Of a DNA stretch of 64,000 nt, positions 20,474 to 29,548 are shown piece after piece (the first letter of the stretch is position 1; every line of letters begins with the position of its first letter). The position numbers and the translations under genes are program-made. Source of the DNA: Lachnospiraceae bacterium (GTDB taxonomy: Bacteria; Bacillota; Clostridia; Lachnospirales; Lachnospiraceae); the NCBI GenBank assembly GCA_015057435.1, contig SVEJ01000011.1, positions 1 through 64,000 of the forward strand. Reading direction: 5' to 3'. The notes beneath the pieces are model-generated. The model saw only the letters and a list, made by a program, of their open reading frames with translations. It was not told where the DNA came from and did no database searches.

Positions 20474-21199
20474 ATGGCAAAACGCTTGATTATGATGATG
20501 TTACGCAACATTCTTTACCTACCATACGCATTTATCAACTTATTACGCTATGCAAAGAATGATAAGATAAGCGAAGAGAAAAAATACAAACTCATCCGAT
20601 TAATTGGTAATCGAGGATGCAAATGCGGCAATGTGAATGTACACGGATACGGTTTAGAGAATCTGCCGAAAGAATCCGGATACATCATGTATCCGAATCA
20701 CCAAGGACTATTTGACGTAATGGGATTCGTACATTTGAATCCAACTCCATTTTCTGTCGTAATCAAAAAGGAAGCATATAACGTCTTTATGTTACGTCAG
20801 ATCATTCAGACAATGGGTGGATTGTTCATGGACCGCGAAGATCCTCGTGAGGGATTAAAAGTCATCAACGAGGTAGCCAATCAAGTCAAAAGCGGACGTA
20901 ACTTTTTGATTTTCCCGGAGGGAACCCGTTCCAAAAACGGCAATCGTCTAGGCGAATTCAAAAGCGGAAGCTTCAAAGCTGCCACGAAAGCGAAGTGCCC
21001 GATTGTGCCAATGGCTATTATCGACTGTTACCTTCCGTTTGACACCAACTCCATTCGTAAAGTAGACGTCCAGATTCATGTATTACCACCAATTCCATAT
21101 GAGGAATATCAAGGTATGAAAACTGCAGAAATTGCAGATATTGTAAAGGAACGTATTGAAAAGGTAATCGCAGAAAATGAACACAACTTTGAAAACTAG
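20474..21199 (+). CDS. plsC: 1-acyl-sn-glycerol-3-phosphate acyltransferase
   Basis: It adds the second acyl chain to lysophosphatidic acid to make phosphatidic acid at the inner membrane. The 241 residues hold an N-terminal hydrophobic segment, the catalytic H-X4-D box in Y-P-N-H-Q-G-L-F-D, and the substrate-binding F-P-E-G-T-R-S. It has a strong GGGGGA ribosome binding site. The last 23 bases overlap the start of hydE, so the two are likely cotranscribed. Confidence 0.92.
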   Translation: MAKRLIMMMLRNILYLPYAFINLLRYAKNDKISEEKKYKLIRLIGNRGCKCGNVNVHGYGLENLPKESGYIMYPNHQGLFDVMGFVHLNPTPFSVVIKKEAYNVFMLRQIIQTMGGLFMDREDPREGLKVINEVANQVKSGRNFLIFPEGTRSKNGNRLGEFKSGSFKAATKAKCPIVPMAIIDCYLPFDTNSIRKVDVQIHVLPPIPYEEYQGMKTAEIADIVKERIEKVIAENEHNFEN

Positions 21200-22241
21200 T
21201 ATCGAAAAACTAATCAGCCACAAACTCCTCACAAAAGAGGACTTTGTGGCTTTGTTGAACCACAATTGCATAGAACTGCGTAATGAATTAGCATACCATG
21301 CTAATCTACAAAGGAAACAACATTACGGAAGAAAAGTCTATATTCGAGGACTGATTGAATTCACCAATTACTGCAAAAATGATTGTTTTTATTGCGGCAT
21401 TCGATGCAGCAACCAAAATGCAATCCGCTACAGACTATCCAAAGAAGAAATTCTTACCTGTTGTGAAAAAGGATATGCACTTGGTTTTCGCACGTTTGTC
21501 CTGCAAGGTGGTGAAGACGCATATTTTGATGATTTCCGAATGACCGAGATTATCCGCAGTATTCGAAAACAATTTCCTGATTGTGCCATCACGCTTTCGC
21601 TCGGCGAAAGAACCACCGAAAGCTTCAAAGCACTTTTAGATGCAGGTGCCAATCGCTATCTGTTACGAGAAGAAACAGCTTGCGAAGAACACTATCAAAA
21701 GCTTCATCCATCTCATATGTCGTACCAACAGCGTATGCAATGTCTTTTCACACTAAAAGAACTCGGATATCAAACCGGATGCGGTTTCATGGTCGGTTCT
21801 CCGTTTCAGACACCTGAAATGATTGCCAATGATCTTTTATTCATTCAGGATTTCCAACCTGATATGGTTGGAATCGGACCATTTATTCATCATGACCATA
21901 CACCGTTCGGTAATGAACCGGATGGTTCCATTGACGATACACTTTTGCTTTTGAGCATTGTACGTCTTATAAAACCCGACATTTTGTTGCCTGCTACCAC
22001 CGCCTTGTCTACACTTGCTGCTAACGGAAGAGAGCAGGGTATCCTAGCAGGAGCCAATGTCATCATGCCAAATCTGTCACCTGACAATGTAAAACCGCAA
22101 TACGCCTTATATCAAGGCAAAGCATATAGCGGTATGGAAGCAGCAGAACAGATTGCACTATTAAAAAAGCAAATGACAGAAATCGGATACGAAATCGTCA
22201 CCGATATCGGTAATCCGTCACATATAAGCAGCCTGTCTTAA
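21177..22241 (+). CDS. hydE: [FeFe]-hydrogenase maturase HydE (radical SAM)
   Basis: A radical-SAM enzyme of BioB-like fold needed to build the hydrogenase H-cluster. It carries the CX3CX2C cluster motif in T-N-Y-C-K-N-D-C-F-Y-C-G. HydE-type motifs include V-L-Q-G-G-E-D, L-S-L-G-E-R and G-I-G-P-F-I-H-H-x-x-T-P. The length (354) is typical. The start lies inside the end of plsC with only a weak AAAGG site upstream. HydG follows, but HydF and a hydrogenase gene are not in this window. Confidence 0.92.
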   Translation: MNTTLKTSIEKLISHKLLTKEDFVALLNHNCIELRNELAYHANLQRKQHYGRKVYIRGLIEFTNYCKNDCFYCGIRCSNQNAIRYRLSKEEILTCCEKGYALGFRTFVLQGGEDAYFDDFRMTEIIRSIRKQFPDCAITLSLGERTTESFKALLDAGANRYLLREETACEEHYQKLHPSHMSYQQRMQCLFTLKELGYQTGCGFMVGSPFQTPEMIANDLLFIQDFQPDMVGIGPFIHHDHTPFGNEPDGSIDDTLLLLSIVRLIKPDILLPATTALSTLAANGREQGILAGANVIMPNLSPDNVKPQYALYQGKAYSGMEAAEQIALLKKQMTEIGYEIVTDIGNPSHISSLS

Positions 22242-22270
22242 CAGGAATAACCGAGAAAAGGGGAATTGTT

Positions 22271-23689
22271 ATGTACACACCATCATCTATGAAAGCAGAA
22301 GAATTCATTGATCATCAGGAAATCTTAGACACACTTGCCTATAGCGAGGCACACAGCCATGACAGAGCGCTGATCAAAGAAATATTAGAAACTGCCAAGA
22401 AGAGAAAAGGACTCTCTCATCGGGAAGCAAGTGTCCTTTTGGCTTGTGCTGAAGATGACCTGAATCAGAAAATATACGAACTGGCACAACAGATCAAGAA
22501 AGATTTTTACGGTAACCGAATTGTAATGTTTGCTCCGCTTTATCTTTCTAACTATTGTGTGAATGGTTGTGTATACTGTCCTTATCATGTTGTCAACAAG
22601 CATATACCGCGTAAGAAACTAACACAGGAAGAATTACGACGAGAAGTAATTGCATTGCAAGATATGGGACACAAGCGTCTTGCAATCGAAGCCGGAGAAG
22701 ACCCGGTCAACAATCCGATTGAATATATCTTAGAATGTATTAACACCATTTACTCCGTCCATCACAAAAATGGTGACATCCGACGAGTAAATGTTAATAT
22801 TGCAGCTACAACTGTAGAAAACTACAGAAAATTAAAAGATGCCGGAATCGGAACCTATATTCTTTTTCAAGAAACATATCACAAGGAAAGTTATGAAAAA
22901 TTACATCCAACCGGCCCGAAACATGACTATGCTTATCATACAGAAGCAATGGATCGTGCAATGGAAGGCGGTATTGATGATGTCGGACTTGGCGTACTGT
23001 TCGGATTAGAATTGTATCGATATGAATTCGCAGGCTTACTTATGCATGCGGAACACTTAGAAGCTGTTCACGGTGTCGGTCCTCATACAATCAGTGTGCC
23101 GCGTATTCGCCACGCAGACGATATCGATGCATCTTCTTTCGACAACGGAATCGATGATGATACATTTGCTAAGATTGTGGCATGTATCCGTATTGCAGTT
23201 CCTTACACCGGTATGATTGTTTCAACAAGAGAAAGTAAGGCCTGCAGAGAAAAAGTATTACAACTTGGAATCTCTCAAATCAGTGGCGGTTCCAAAACAT
23301 CAGTCGGCGGCTATTATGAACCCGAACCGGAAGATTCCAATTCCGAGCAGTTTGACGTCAGTGATAACCGTACGTTAGATGAAATTGTGCAATGGCTGAT
23401 GAAGATGAATTATATTCCAAGCTTTTGTACTGCATGTTACAGACTAGGACGCACCGGCGACCGATTCATGAGTTTATGTAAAAGCGGAGAAATTCAGAAT
23501 TGTTGTCACCCAAATGCTTTGATGACATTACAGGAATATCTCGAAGACTATGCTAGTGAAGAAACCAAAAGTGTCGGACTGCGACTTATTCAAAATGAAC
23601 TTAATAACATACCAAATGAACAGGTTCGTGCAATTGTAAAAACCAATTTATCGGAAATAACTTCCGGCAAGCGAGATTTTCGATTCTAA
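22271..23689 (+). CDS. hydG: [FeFe]-hydrogenase maturase HydG (tyrosine lyase)
   Basis: A radical-SAM enzyme that splits tyrosine to give the CO and CN ligands of the hydrogenase cofactor. The 472 residues include the N-terminal cluster motif C-V-N-G-C-V-Y-C-P-Y-H. The second, C-terminal cluster site is C-T-A-C-Y-R-x-G-R-T-G-D followed by C-C-H-P-N-A, which distinguishes HydG from ThiH. It has a GGGGAA ribosome binding site and starts 30 bases after hydE. The run ends at a strong terminator. Confidence 0.95.
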   Translation: MYTPSSMKAEEFIDHQEILDTLAYSEAHSHDRALIKEILETAKKRKGLSHREASVLLACAEDDLNQKIYELAQQIKKDFYGNRIVMFAPLYLSNYCVNGCVYCPYHVVNKHIPRKKLTQEELRREVIALQDMGHKRLAIEAGEDPVNNPIEYILECINTIYSVHHKNGDIRRVNVNIAATTVENYRKLKDAGIGTYILFQETYHKESYEKLHPTGPKHDYAYHTEAMDRAMEGGIDDVGLGVLFGLELYRYEFAGLLMHAEHLEAVHGVGPHTISVPRIRHADDIDASSFDNGIDDDTFAKIVACIRIAVPYTGMIVSTRESKACREKVLQLGISQISGGSKTSVGGYYEPEPEDSNSEQFDVSDNRTLDEIVQWLMKMNYIPSFCTACYRLGRTGDRFMSLCKSGEIQNCCHPNALMTLQEYLEDYASEETKSVGLRLIQNELNNIPNEQVRAIVKTNLSEITSGKRDFRF

Positions 23690-23690
23690 C

Positions 23691-23756
23691 AAAAAGAGCA
23701 TCTCTTTCAAATCGTGTTGTCAACAAACACGTTGAAAGAAATGCTCTTTCTTTTTT
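23691..23756. terminator. Bidirectional terminator between hydG and the EAL gene
   Basis: A long stem: AAAGAGCAT...CTTTCAA (23693-23710) pairs with TTGAAAG...ATGCTCTTT (23732-23749). It has a T-run on the plus side and an A-run on the other. Confidence 0.85.
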
Positions 23757-23759
23757 ATG

Positions 23760-25676
23760 CTATGAAGCTTTCTGTATCATATCTAAAAAGTCATTCTCCG
23801 GAACCGCTTTTGAGTAATACCAACCTTGCAGATAATCGCATCCTATACCCTCTAATCTGCTCTGTTGTTCTTCTGTCTCCACACCTTCAGCAACAATACG
23901 AACCTTCAGTTCCTTTAACATACCGACTGTATACTTAAGCGTAATGCCTGCACGCTCATTTGCAAATGCATCCCAGACCATCAAACGATCTAACTTGATA
24001 ATGCGGAACGGCAATTGATGAATATATCCAAGCGTCGAATATCCGGAACCATAATCATCCAAAGAGAAGGAAATTCCCTTAGCGTGTAATTTTTCTATAT
24101 TCTCCTGCAAAATCGCCAAAGAATTCGCTGCCGCCGTCTCTGTCACTTCCAGATTAATCTGGTCAGGTGTAACTTGATATTTTTCCATAATTGCAAGCAA
24201 ATCTTCCACAAAATTCTTCTGCATACACTGTACAACCGAAACATTCACTTCTATGTACTCTATTGAGGTTTCCCGTAAATTCGCACTTGTAATAAATTTA
24301 CAAACCTTTTCAAAAATCATCATTCCAAGCTTAACGATTGTTCCGTTTCTTTCCGCAATCGGAATAAATACATCCGGCGGAATATTACCTAACATATCAT
24401 CGCGCAATCTCACAAGCGCTTCAGCTGATGTATAGCACTGCTTTTCTGTATTGAATATTGGCTGATAATGTACTTCAAAGGTGTCATTCTTCATCGCATG
24501 TTCGACTGCTTTTTCAATTGCTTTTTCTTTTCTGAGATTATGCAAATTCAAATCACTTGCATATACCACTGCACCTTTTCCTTTTGCCTTTGCAGATAAT
24601 ACCGAATAATCCACTACATCGATAATGTTAGCAATCGACGTCGCATCATTCGGATAAGATACACAGCTAATTGTAGCTGAGAGCATCACGGAAACATCCT
24701 CCGTAATCCACGGATGGCGAAATCTCTCTTGTATCACTTTGATCGCTTTCTCTAATCCAATATCTCCCGGCGAAATCTCTAACGCAAACTGATCCGCACC
24801 GTAGCGATACACTTTCCCTCTAAGAGAAACGGTCGTAAGGAATCTGGCCACCTGCATAAGCATCATATCACCTGCAGTTACCCCAAATGTCTTATTGACA
24901 AACTTGAAATCATCCATAGCCAACACAATCAGATCAAAGCGCTTTTTATTCTTGATATGATTACGCATTCTTTCATCTAAGATACTACGATTCAAAACCT
25001 GCGTATTGTGATCTATCATATCTGCCTGATTCTGTGCAACAATGTACAAAACCAACATGCCGATTGCAATCAGGAAATTCACGTAATTCGACATCACCGA
25101 ACCGTATTGCCAAATCATAACAACAATAATAGCAAGTGCAATTACTGCCACGCCAACCAATTTACTAAAAGCCAGTTTTCTAACAAATATACCCGCATAC
25201 ACAACACCATAAATGATACAATAAACCGTCACAGCCATTAATATAATTACACCTGTATCATCTTCAAAACCACGATCTAATGTCCATGTATATGCCCAAT
25301 GCGTAAAGGCATTCACAATAAGCCCAAACGCCATAATCACAATCGGTATAATAAACAAAACTGCAGTTGCCTTATGCTCCCACACACTGCGTCCGGACCA
25401 TACAACCATATAATGCATGAACAATAATGGCACCAGATATTGGAGAACATAGAATGCATCTGCAATCAAATTCAAAAATGTATTCGGCTGTACGCCTCCG
25501 TATAAAAACAAGCTTCTTCCCACAACAAAACAGAGGATTGCCAATGCCTGTGAAATTAACATAATCAGAAACACGAAACTACGTCTGATAGACATATAAT
25601 GCTTCGACAGCTGCAAAACAACCAACACGCACATAATAATCAATGCACATATATCAATATTCACATCCCAGCCCAT
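23760..25676 (-). CDS. Membrane c-di-GMP phosphodiesterase, degenerate GGDEF plus EAL
   Basis: About seven hydrophobic segments fill residues 5-235. A GGDEF-fold domain (about 245-390) follows, with its active loop changed to R-Y-G-A-D-Q-F, so diguanylate cyclase activity is unlikely. The EAL domain (about 400-635) keeps A-E-A-L-V-R-L, E-V-T-E-T, L-D-D-Y-G-S-G-Y-S and A-E-G-V-E-T, so c-di-GMP breakdown is probable. The membrane part may sense a ligand. It converges on hydG. Confidence 0.9.
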   Translation of the reverse strand: MGWDVNIDICALIIMCVLVVLQLSKHYMSIRRSFVFLIMLISQALAILCFVVGRSLFLYGGVQPNTFLNLIADAFYVLQYLVPLLFMHYMVVWSGRSVWEHKATAVLFIIPIVIMAFGLIVNAFTHWAYTWTLDRGFEDDTGVIILMAVTVYCIIYGVVYAGIFVRKLAFSKLVGVAVIALAIIVVMIWQYGSVMSNYVNFLIAIGMLVLYIVAQNQADMIDHNTQVLNRSILDERMRNHIKNKKRFDLIVLAMDDFKFVNKTFGVTAGDMMLMQVARFLTTVSLRGKVYRYGADQFALEISPGDIGLEKAIKVIQERFRHPWITEDVSVMLSATISCVSYPNDATSIANIIDVVDYSVLSAKAKGKGAVVYASDLNLHNLRKEKAIEKAVEHAMKNDTFEVHYQPIFNTEKQCYTSAEALVRLRDDMLGNIPPDVFIPIAERNGTIVKLGMMIFEKVCKFITSANLRETSIEYIEVNVSVVQCMQKNFVEDLLAIMEKYQVTPDQINLEVTETAAANSLAILQENIEKLHAKGISFSLDDYGSGYSTLGYIHQLPFRIIKLDRLMVWDAFANERAGITLKYTVGMLKELKVRIVAEGVETEEQQSRLEGIGCDYLQGWYYSKAVPENDFLDMIQKAS

Positions 25677-25733
25677 GACAGTCCCCCCTTTCCATGGTTA
25701 TCGTCTTTTGAATTCTTTTATCTGCCTAACATT

Positions 25734-26660
25734 CTATTCGATAGGCATCATCTGTATATTCATATCAACCGGACCACTGATTCCCGGCACTTCTCCGCTT
25801 TCACTATATTGCCATATTGAAAATTCATATGGCCAGATTGGCTCATTCGCATACTGTGCATACCATACAGGATAATGATAAATCTGTTCCAAATCCAAGT
25901 AAAATGCATAATATGTCTGATTCGTATATACCATTGCCGAACGTCCCGCTGCTTTAATAGTCTCCAAAAATCCCATTGCAGCCTGCGTATGTTGTTCTTT
26001 TGTCAGGTTATTCGTCCTCGCACTTTCCTGCATCGGATCTTCTCTATCCAAAACAATCGGATAAGAAAGTGCGTAATCACCCAACTGACTTAAGACGTAA
26101 TTCGCTTCCTCGACGCCTTCTTCATAAGTAATTGCCTGCGAATAAAAATACACACCTACCGGAACACCATGCTCAATCGCTCCTGTCATATTATCAGTAT
26201 ATCTTGCATCCGTCACAATGTTACCATTAGAATATCCGCGATACCCCAATCGCACAAAAGCAAAATCAACATGCTTCGATACAGTCTCCCAGTCAATACC
26301 GCCTTGATGTTCAGAAACATCAATCCCGACACGTTTTACAGAACCGTCATCTTCCACATAATTCTTGAAGGTTCCGCTATCATCTAATTTACTAAAATCC
26401 CAACTATGTCTTGGAATATTCGGACTAATCTTAATCTTTTGCAAAACGCCAAACTTATCCACTATACGGATATAACTGGCGTTCATAAAACGCTCGTAAT
26501 TATCTGCACTCATAGAACTAATTGTCGCATTGCTATAACCCGGCAATTTCGATGTGCTCATTTCGAAAGGCAGTCCTTTTCCATAATAATCCCGTTGACA
26601 ACCGGAAAGCAAAGCGGACAGCACAAGTGCACAAGTGCATATCTTTATAAATTTTTTCAT
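25734..26660 (-). CDS. GH25 lysozyme-like lipoprotein
   Basis: A surface-anchored peptidoglycan hydrolase. The lipoprotein signal ends L-L-S-G-C (Cys21). A spacer of about 90 residues is followed by a GH25 domain with G-I-D-V-S-E-H-Q-G and the catalytic acid pair in P-I-V-L-D-R-E-D-P. It ends with I-W-Q-Y-S and V-D-M-N. I use ATG 26660, with GAGG eight bases upstream. The upstream in-frame start (26687) lacks a site. It is probably involved in wall turnover or division. It is separated from the EAL gene by only 57 bases and may be cotranscribed with it. Confidence 0.88.
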   Translation of the reverse strand: MKKFIKICTCALVLSALLSGCQRDYYGKGLPFEMSTSKLPGYSNATISSMSADNYERFMNASYIRIVDKFGVLQKIKISPNIPRHSWDFSKLDDSGTFKNYVEDDGSVKRVGIDVSEHQGGIDWETVSKHVDFAFVRLGYRGYSNGNIVTDARYTDNMTGAIEHGVPVGVYFYSQAITYEEGVEEANYVLSQLGDYALSYPIVLDREDPMQESARTNNLTKEQHTQAAMGFLETIKAAGRSAMVYTNQTYYAFYLDLEQIYHYPVWYAQYANEPIWPYEFSIWQYSESGEVPGISGPVDMNIQMMPIE

Positions 26661-26762
26661 AGGTAATACCTCTTCATCTATCTTCATACGTTATTAGCAC
26701 ACATATACCTCTAATATACTATAAAAACAGTGTTTCTTCAATGATTTTTTCCCTAATTTCCA

Positions 26763-26791
26763 TTGACTTCCATTTTTATTAGTGCTAAACT
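26763..26791 (+). promoter_or_regulatory. Promoter of the cold-shock gene
   Basis: TTGACT (26763-26768) and TAAACT (26786-26791) are spaced 17 bases. They leave a leader of roughly 95 bases that holds the hairpin ATACCAA (26819-26825) / TTGGTAT (26841-26847). Long structured leaders are common in csp mRNAs. Confidence 0.55.
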
Positions 26792-26893
26792 TTACTTTGT
26801 ATTATTAAAGCGTTAAAGATACCAACACGCTCGCTATGTTTTGGTATTCCTATTACCTCTATGATACAGATATTTTTTAAGGAGGTACTTTTC

Positions 26894-27100
26894 ATGAACA
26901 AAGGTACAGTAAAATGGTTCAACTCAACAAAAGGATACGGTTTCATTACCAACAGCGAAACTGGCGAGGATGTATTCGTACATTTTTCAGGTATTGTTGC
27001 AGAAGGTTACAAGACACTTGAAGAAGGTCAGAACGTAACATTTGATGTTGAAGATGGCGCTAAGGGTGCTCAGGCAGTTAACGTAACTGTAGTAGCATAA
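26894..27100 (+). CDS. csp: Cold-shock protein, CspA/CspB family
   Basis: A 68-residue OB-fold RNA chaperone. It has the RNP motifs K-G-Y-G-F-I and D-V-F-V-H-F and the standard start [11 protein letters not shown] perfect AAGGAGG site precedes ATG 26894, and the upstream in-frame ATG is not used. It has its own promoter, structured leader and terminator. Confidence 0.96.
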   Translation: MNKGTVKWFNSTKGYGFITNSETGEDVFVHFSGIVAEGYKTLEEGQNVTFDVEDGAKGAQAVNVTVVA

Positions 27101-27112
27101 TTGCAGCGAACC

Positions 27113-27140
27113 AAGGGTCACCATACGGTGACCCTTTTTT
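27113..27140 (+). terminator. Terminator of the cold-shock gene
   Basis: A perfect 10-bp stem, AAGGGTCACC with GGTGACCCTT, has an ATAC loop and is followed by TTTT. Confidence 0.92.
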
Positions 27141-27142
27141 AT

Positions 27143-27180
27143 TGTAAAAAAAGAAGAGGTATCAAAACCTCTCCCTTCTT
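27143..27180 (-). terminator. Terminator of nrdD
   Basis: On the minus strand AAGAAGG-GAGAGGT pairs with ACCTCTTCTT, with one bulge, and is followed by a run of seven T. Confidence 0.75.
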
Positions 27181-27193
27181 GTATGACATCTAA

Positions 27194-29353
27194 TTATAAA
27201 TGTAACACTCTTTCTTGAATCTCTTGTGTACGACCTTGATTCCAAAACTGTGTTCCGATATAACCGCATGTACGTCTTGCAACGTTCATGGTATCTTCAT
27301 CTGTATTGCCACAGTTCGGACACTTCCAGATCAACTTCGCATCTTGTTTTTCAATCTGAATTTCTCCGTCATATCCGCATTTTTGACAATAATCACTCTT
27401 GGTATTCAACTCTGCATACATAATATTATCATAGATATGTTGCATTACCGCCAACACAGCGTCTAAGTTATTCTGCATATTCGGAACCTCAACGTAGCTA
27501 ACTGCTCCACCCGGAGATAACTCCTGGAATTTCGATTCGAACGATAACTTTTTGAATGCATCAATCTCTTCTGTTACATGTACATGATAACTATTCGTAA
27601 TGTAGTTACGATCTGTGACACCTTCAATCATACCAAAGCGCTTTTGCAAGCATTTTGCAAACTTATACGTAGTTGACTCTAACGGTGTACCATAGATACT
27701 AAAATCAATATTCGTAGCAGCTTTCCACTTAAAGCACGCTGCATTCAATCTCTTCATTACTTCCATTGCAAATGGTGTCGCTTCCGGATTCGTATGTGAA
27801 AGTCCGGTCATATAACGTGTACACTCACACAAGCCTGCATATCCGAGTGAAATTGTAGAATATCCGTTGAACAACAGCTTATCAATCACTTCACCCTTCT
27901 TAAGACGTGCCAATGCACCATACTGCCAAAGAATCGGTGCCACATCTGAAGGTGTCCCCTTCAAACGGTTATGTCTGCACATCAACGCCTCATAACAAAG
28001 CTGCAATCTCTCCTCTAGAATCTCCCAGAATTTCTCCATATCGCCCTTAGACGAACAAGCCACATCAACAAGATTCAATGTAACAACACCCTGGTTGAAG
28101 CGTCCGTAGAATTTCGGCTTTTTGTTCTCATCATGGTACACGGTAAGGAACGAACGGCATCCCATACATGGGTAACAGTAATTCTGCTTTAAGTTCTTCA
28201 TTACCTTTTCAGAAATATAATCCGGCACCATGCGCTTTGCAGTACATTTAGCAGCAAGCTTGGTAAGCTCCCAATACTTACTTCCTTCTCTAATATTATC
28301 TTCCTCTAACACATAAATCAACTTAGGAAATGCCGGTGTAATATATACGCCCTTCTCATTCTTCACACCTAATATTCTCTGCGTTAACATTTCTTCAATT
28401 ACAAGTGCAAGGTCATCCCTTGTACGTCCTTCCGGTACCTCATTCAGATACATGAATACCGTAACAAATGGTGCCTGTCCATTCGTTGTCATCAATGTAA
28501 TCACCTGATACTGAATCATCTGCACGCCACGCTTGATTTCCTCACGGACACGAAGCTCTGCAATCTTGGCAATCTGCTCGTCATCAATCTCTAATCCCGC
28601 TGCTTCGTATTCCTCTTTTACCATTGTAAGATATTTCTTACGGCTCACATCAACAAATGGTGCCAAATGCGAAAGTGTAATACTCTGTCCGCCATACTGC
28701 GAACTTGCAATCTGTGCAATACTCTGAGTTGCGATATTACATGCTGTAGAAAAACTCTTCGGACGATCAATCATCGTCTCACTGATAACAGTTCCGTTTT
28801 CCAACATATCTTCTAAGTTAACAAGACAGCAATTATGCATATGCTGTGCAAAATAATCCGAATCGTGAAAATGAATAATTCCGGCTTCATGCGCCTTCAC
28901 AACCTTGTCAGGAAGAAGAAATCTCTTAGTAATATCCTTACTAACTTCTCCTGCCATATAATCACGCTGTACACTATTCACAACAGGATTCTTATTCGAA
29001 TTCTCCTGTTTCACTTCTTCATTATTACACTCAATCAAACTAAGAATCTGTTCATCCGTTGAATTCGCCTTACGAACCAAAGCTCTCTTATAACGATAAG
29101 TGATATATTTTCTTGCCACTTCAAAGGACTGTGTCTCCATAATCTCATTCTCAACTAAGTCCTGAATCTCTTCCACGCTTAAGGTACGTTCCATACTACT
29201 GCATGTAAGTGTTACCTTCTTAGCAATTTCTTTAATCTGTTCCGGTGTCAGGCGATTCGTCTCAGGCACTTCCTTATTCGCTTTCTCCACCGCAGCAACA
29301 ATCTTTGTAATATCAAATTCAACCTCTGTTCCACTACGTTTAATGATTCTCAT
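27194..29353 (-). CDS. nrdD: Anaerobic ribonucleoside-triphosphate reductase (class III)
   Basis: A glycyl-radical enzyme that makes deoxynucleotides without oxygen. An N-terminal ATP-cone (about 1-95, starting M-R-I-I-K-R-S-G) precedes the barrel. A Zn site C-Q-K-C ... C-P-N-C follows, and the glycyl-radical loop R-R-T-C-G-Y-I-G is near the end. I start at ATG 29353 with a GAGAGG site; an in-frame extension of nine codons is less likely. The activase gene nrdG, often next door, is not in the window. Two NrdR-like boxes lie upstream. Confidence 0.95.
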   Translation of the reverse strand: MRIIKRSGTEVEFDITKIVAAVEKANKEVPETNRLTPEQIKEIAKKVTLTCSSMERTLSVEEIQDLVENEIMETQSFEVARKYITYRYKRALVRKANSTDEQILSLIECNNEEVKQENSNKNPVVNSVQRDYMAGEVSKDITKRFLLPDKVVKAHEAGIIHFHDSDYFAQHMHNCCLVNLEDMLENGTVISETMIDRPKSFSTACNIATQSIAQIASSQYGGQSITLSHLAPFVDVSRKKYLTMVKEEYEAAGLEIDDEQIAKIAELRVREEIKRGVQMIQYQVITLMTTNGQAPFVTVFMYLNEVPEGRTRDDLALVIEEMLTQRILGVKNEKGVYITPAFPKLIYVLEEDNIREGSKYWELTKLAAKCTAKRMVPDYISEKVMKNLKQNYCYPCMGCRSFLTVYHDENKKPKFYGRFNQGVVTLNLVDVACSSKGDMEKFWEILEERLQLCYEALMCRHNRLKGTPSDVAPILWQYGALARLKKGEVIDKLLFNGYSTISLGYAGLCECTRYMTGLSHTNPEATPFAMEVMKRLNAACFKWKAATNIDFSIYGTPLESTTYKFAKCLQKRFGMIEGVTDRNYITNSYHVHVTEEIDAFKKLSFESKFQELSPGGAVSYVEVPNMQNNLDAVLAVMQHIYDNIMYAELNTKSDYCQKCGYDGEIQIEKQDAKLIWKCPNCGNTDEDTMNVARRTCGYIGTQFWNQGRTQEIQERVLHL

Positions 29354-29377
29354 AATTCCCATCCTCTCAACACACTT

Positions 29378-29424
29378 CACATAAATAATGTGTTAGTTTT
29401 TCTTTCCAACACAACATCTTGTGT
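29378..29424 (-). promoter_or_regulatory. Tandem NrdR-like boxes upstream of nrdD
   Basis: Two palindromes, CACATAAATAATGTG (29378-29392) and ACACAACATCTTGTGT (29409-29424), have centres about 31.5 bases apart, three helical turns. NrdR is known to bind pairs of ~16-bp boxes with this spacing and repress ribonucleotide reductase genes. The boxes sit directly after the -10 element, so binding should block transcription. Confidence 0.75.
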
Positions 29425-29425
29425 T

Positions 29426-29454
29426 ATTGTAATGCATTCCCCTACAAAAAGCAA
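29426..29454 (-). promoter_or_regulatory. Promoter of nrdD
   Basis: On the minus strand TTGCTT (29449-29454) and TACAAT (29426-29431) are 17 bases apart and run straight into the second NrdR-like box. The -35 element overlaps the foot of the preceding terminator. Confidence 0.55.
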
Positions 29455-29481
29455 GGGCAGATTTTTATCAAATCTGCCCTT
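29446..29481 (-). terminator. Terminator of the cytidylate-kinase-like gene
   Basis: A perfect 12-bp stem, AAGGGCAGATTT (29453-29464) with AAATCTGCCCTT (29470-29481), is followed on the minus strand by GCTTTTTG. Confidence 0.85.
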
Positions 29482-29548
29482 ACTCGCCCTATTTTCGTGC
29501 CTCTTATACAATATGCACAATCTTTTTCAGCATTATCACAAATTCAGT

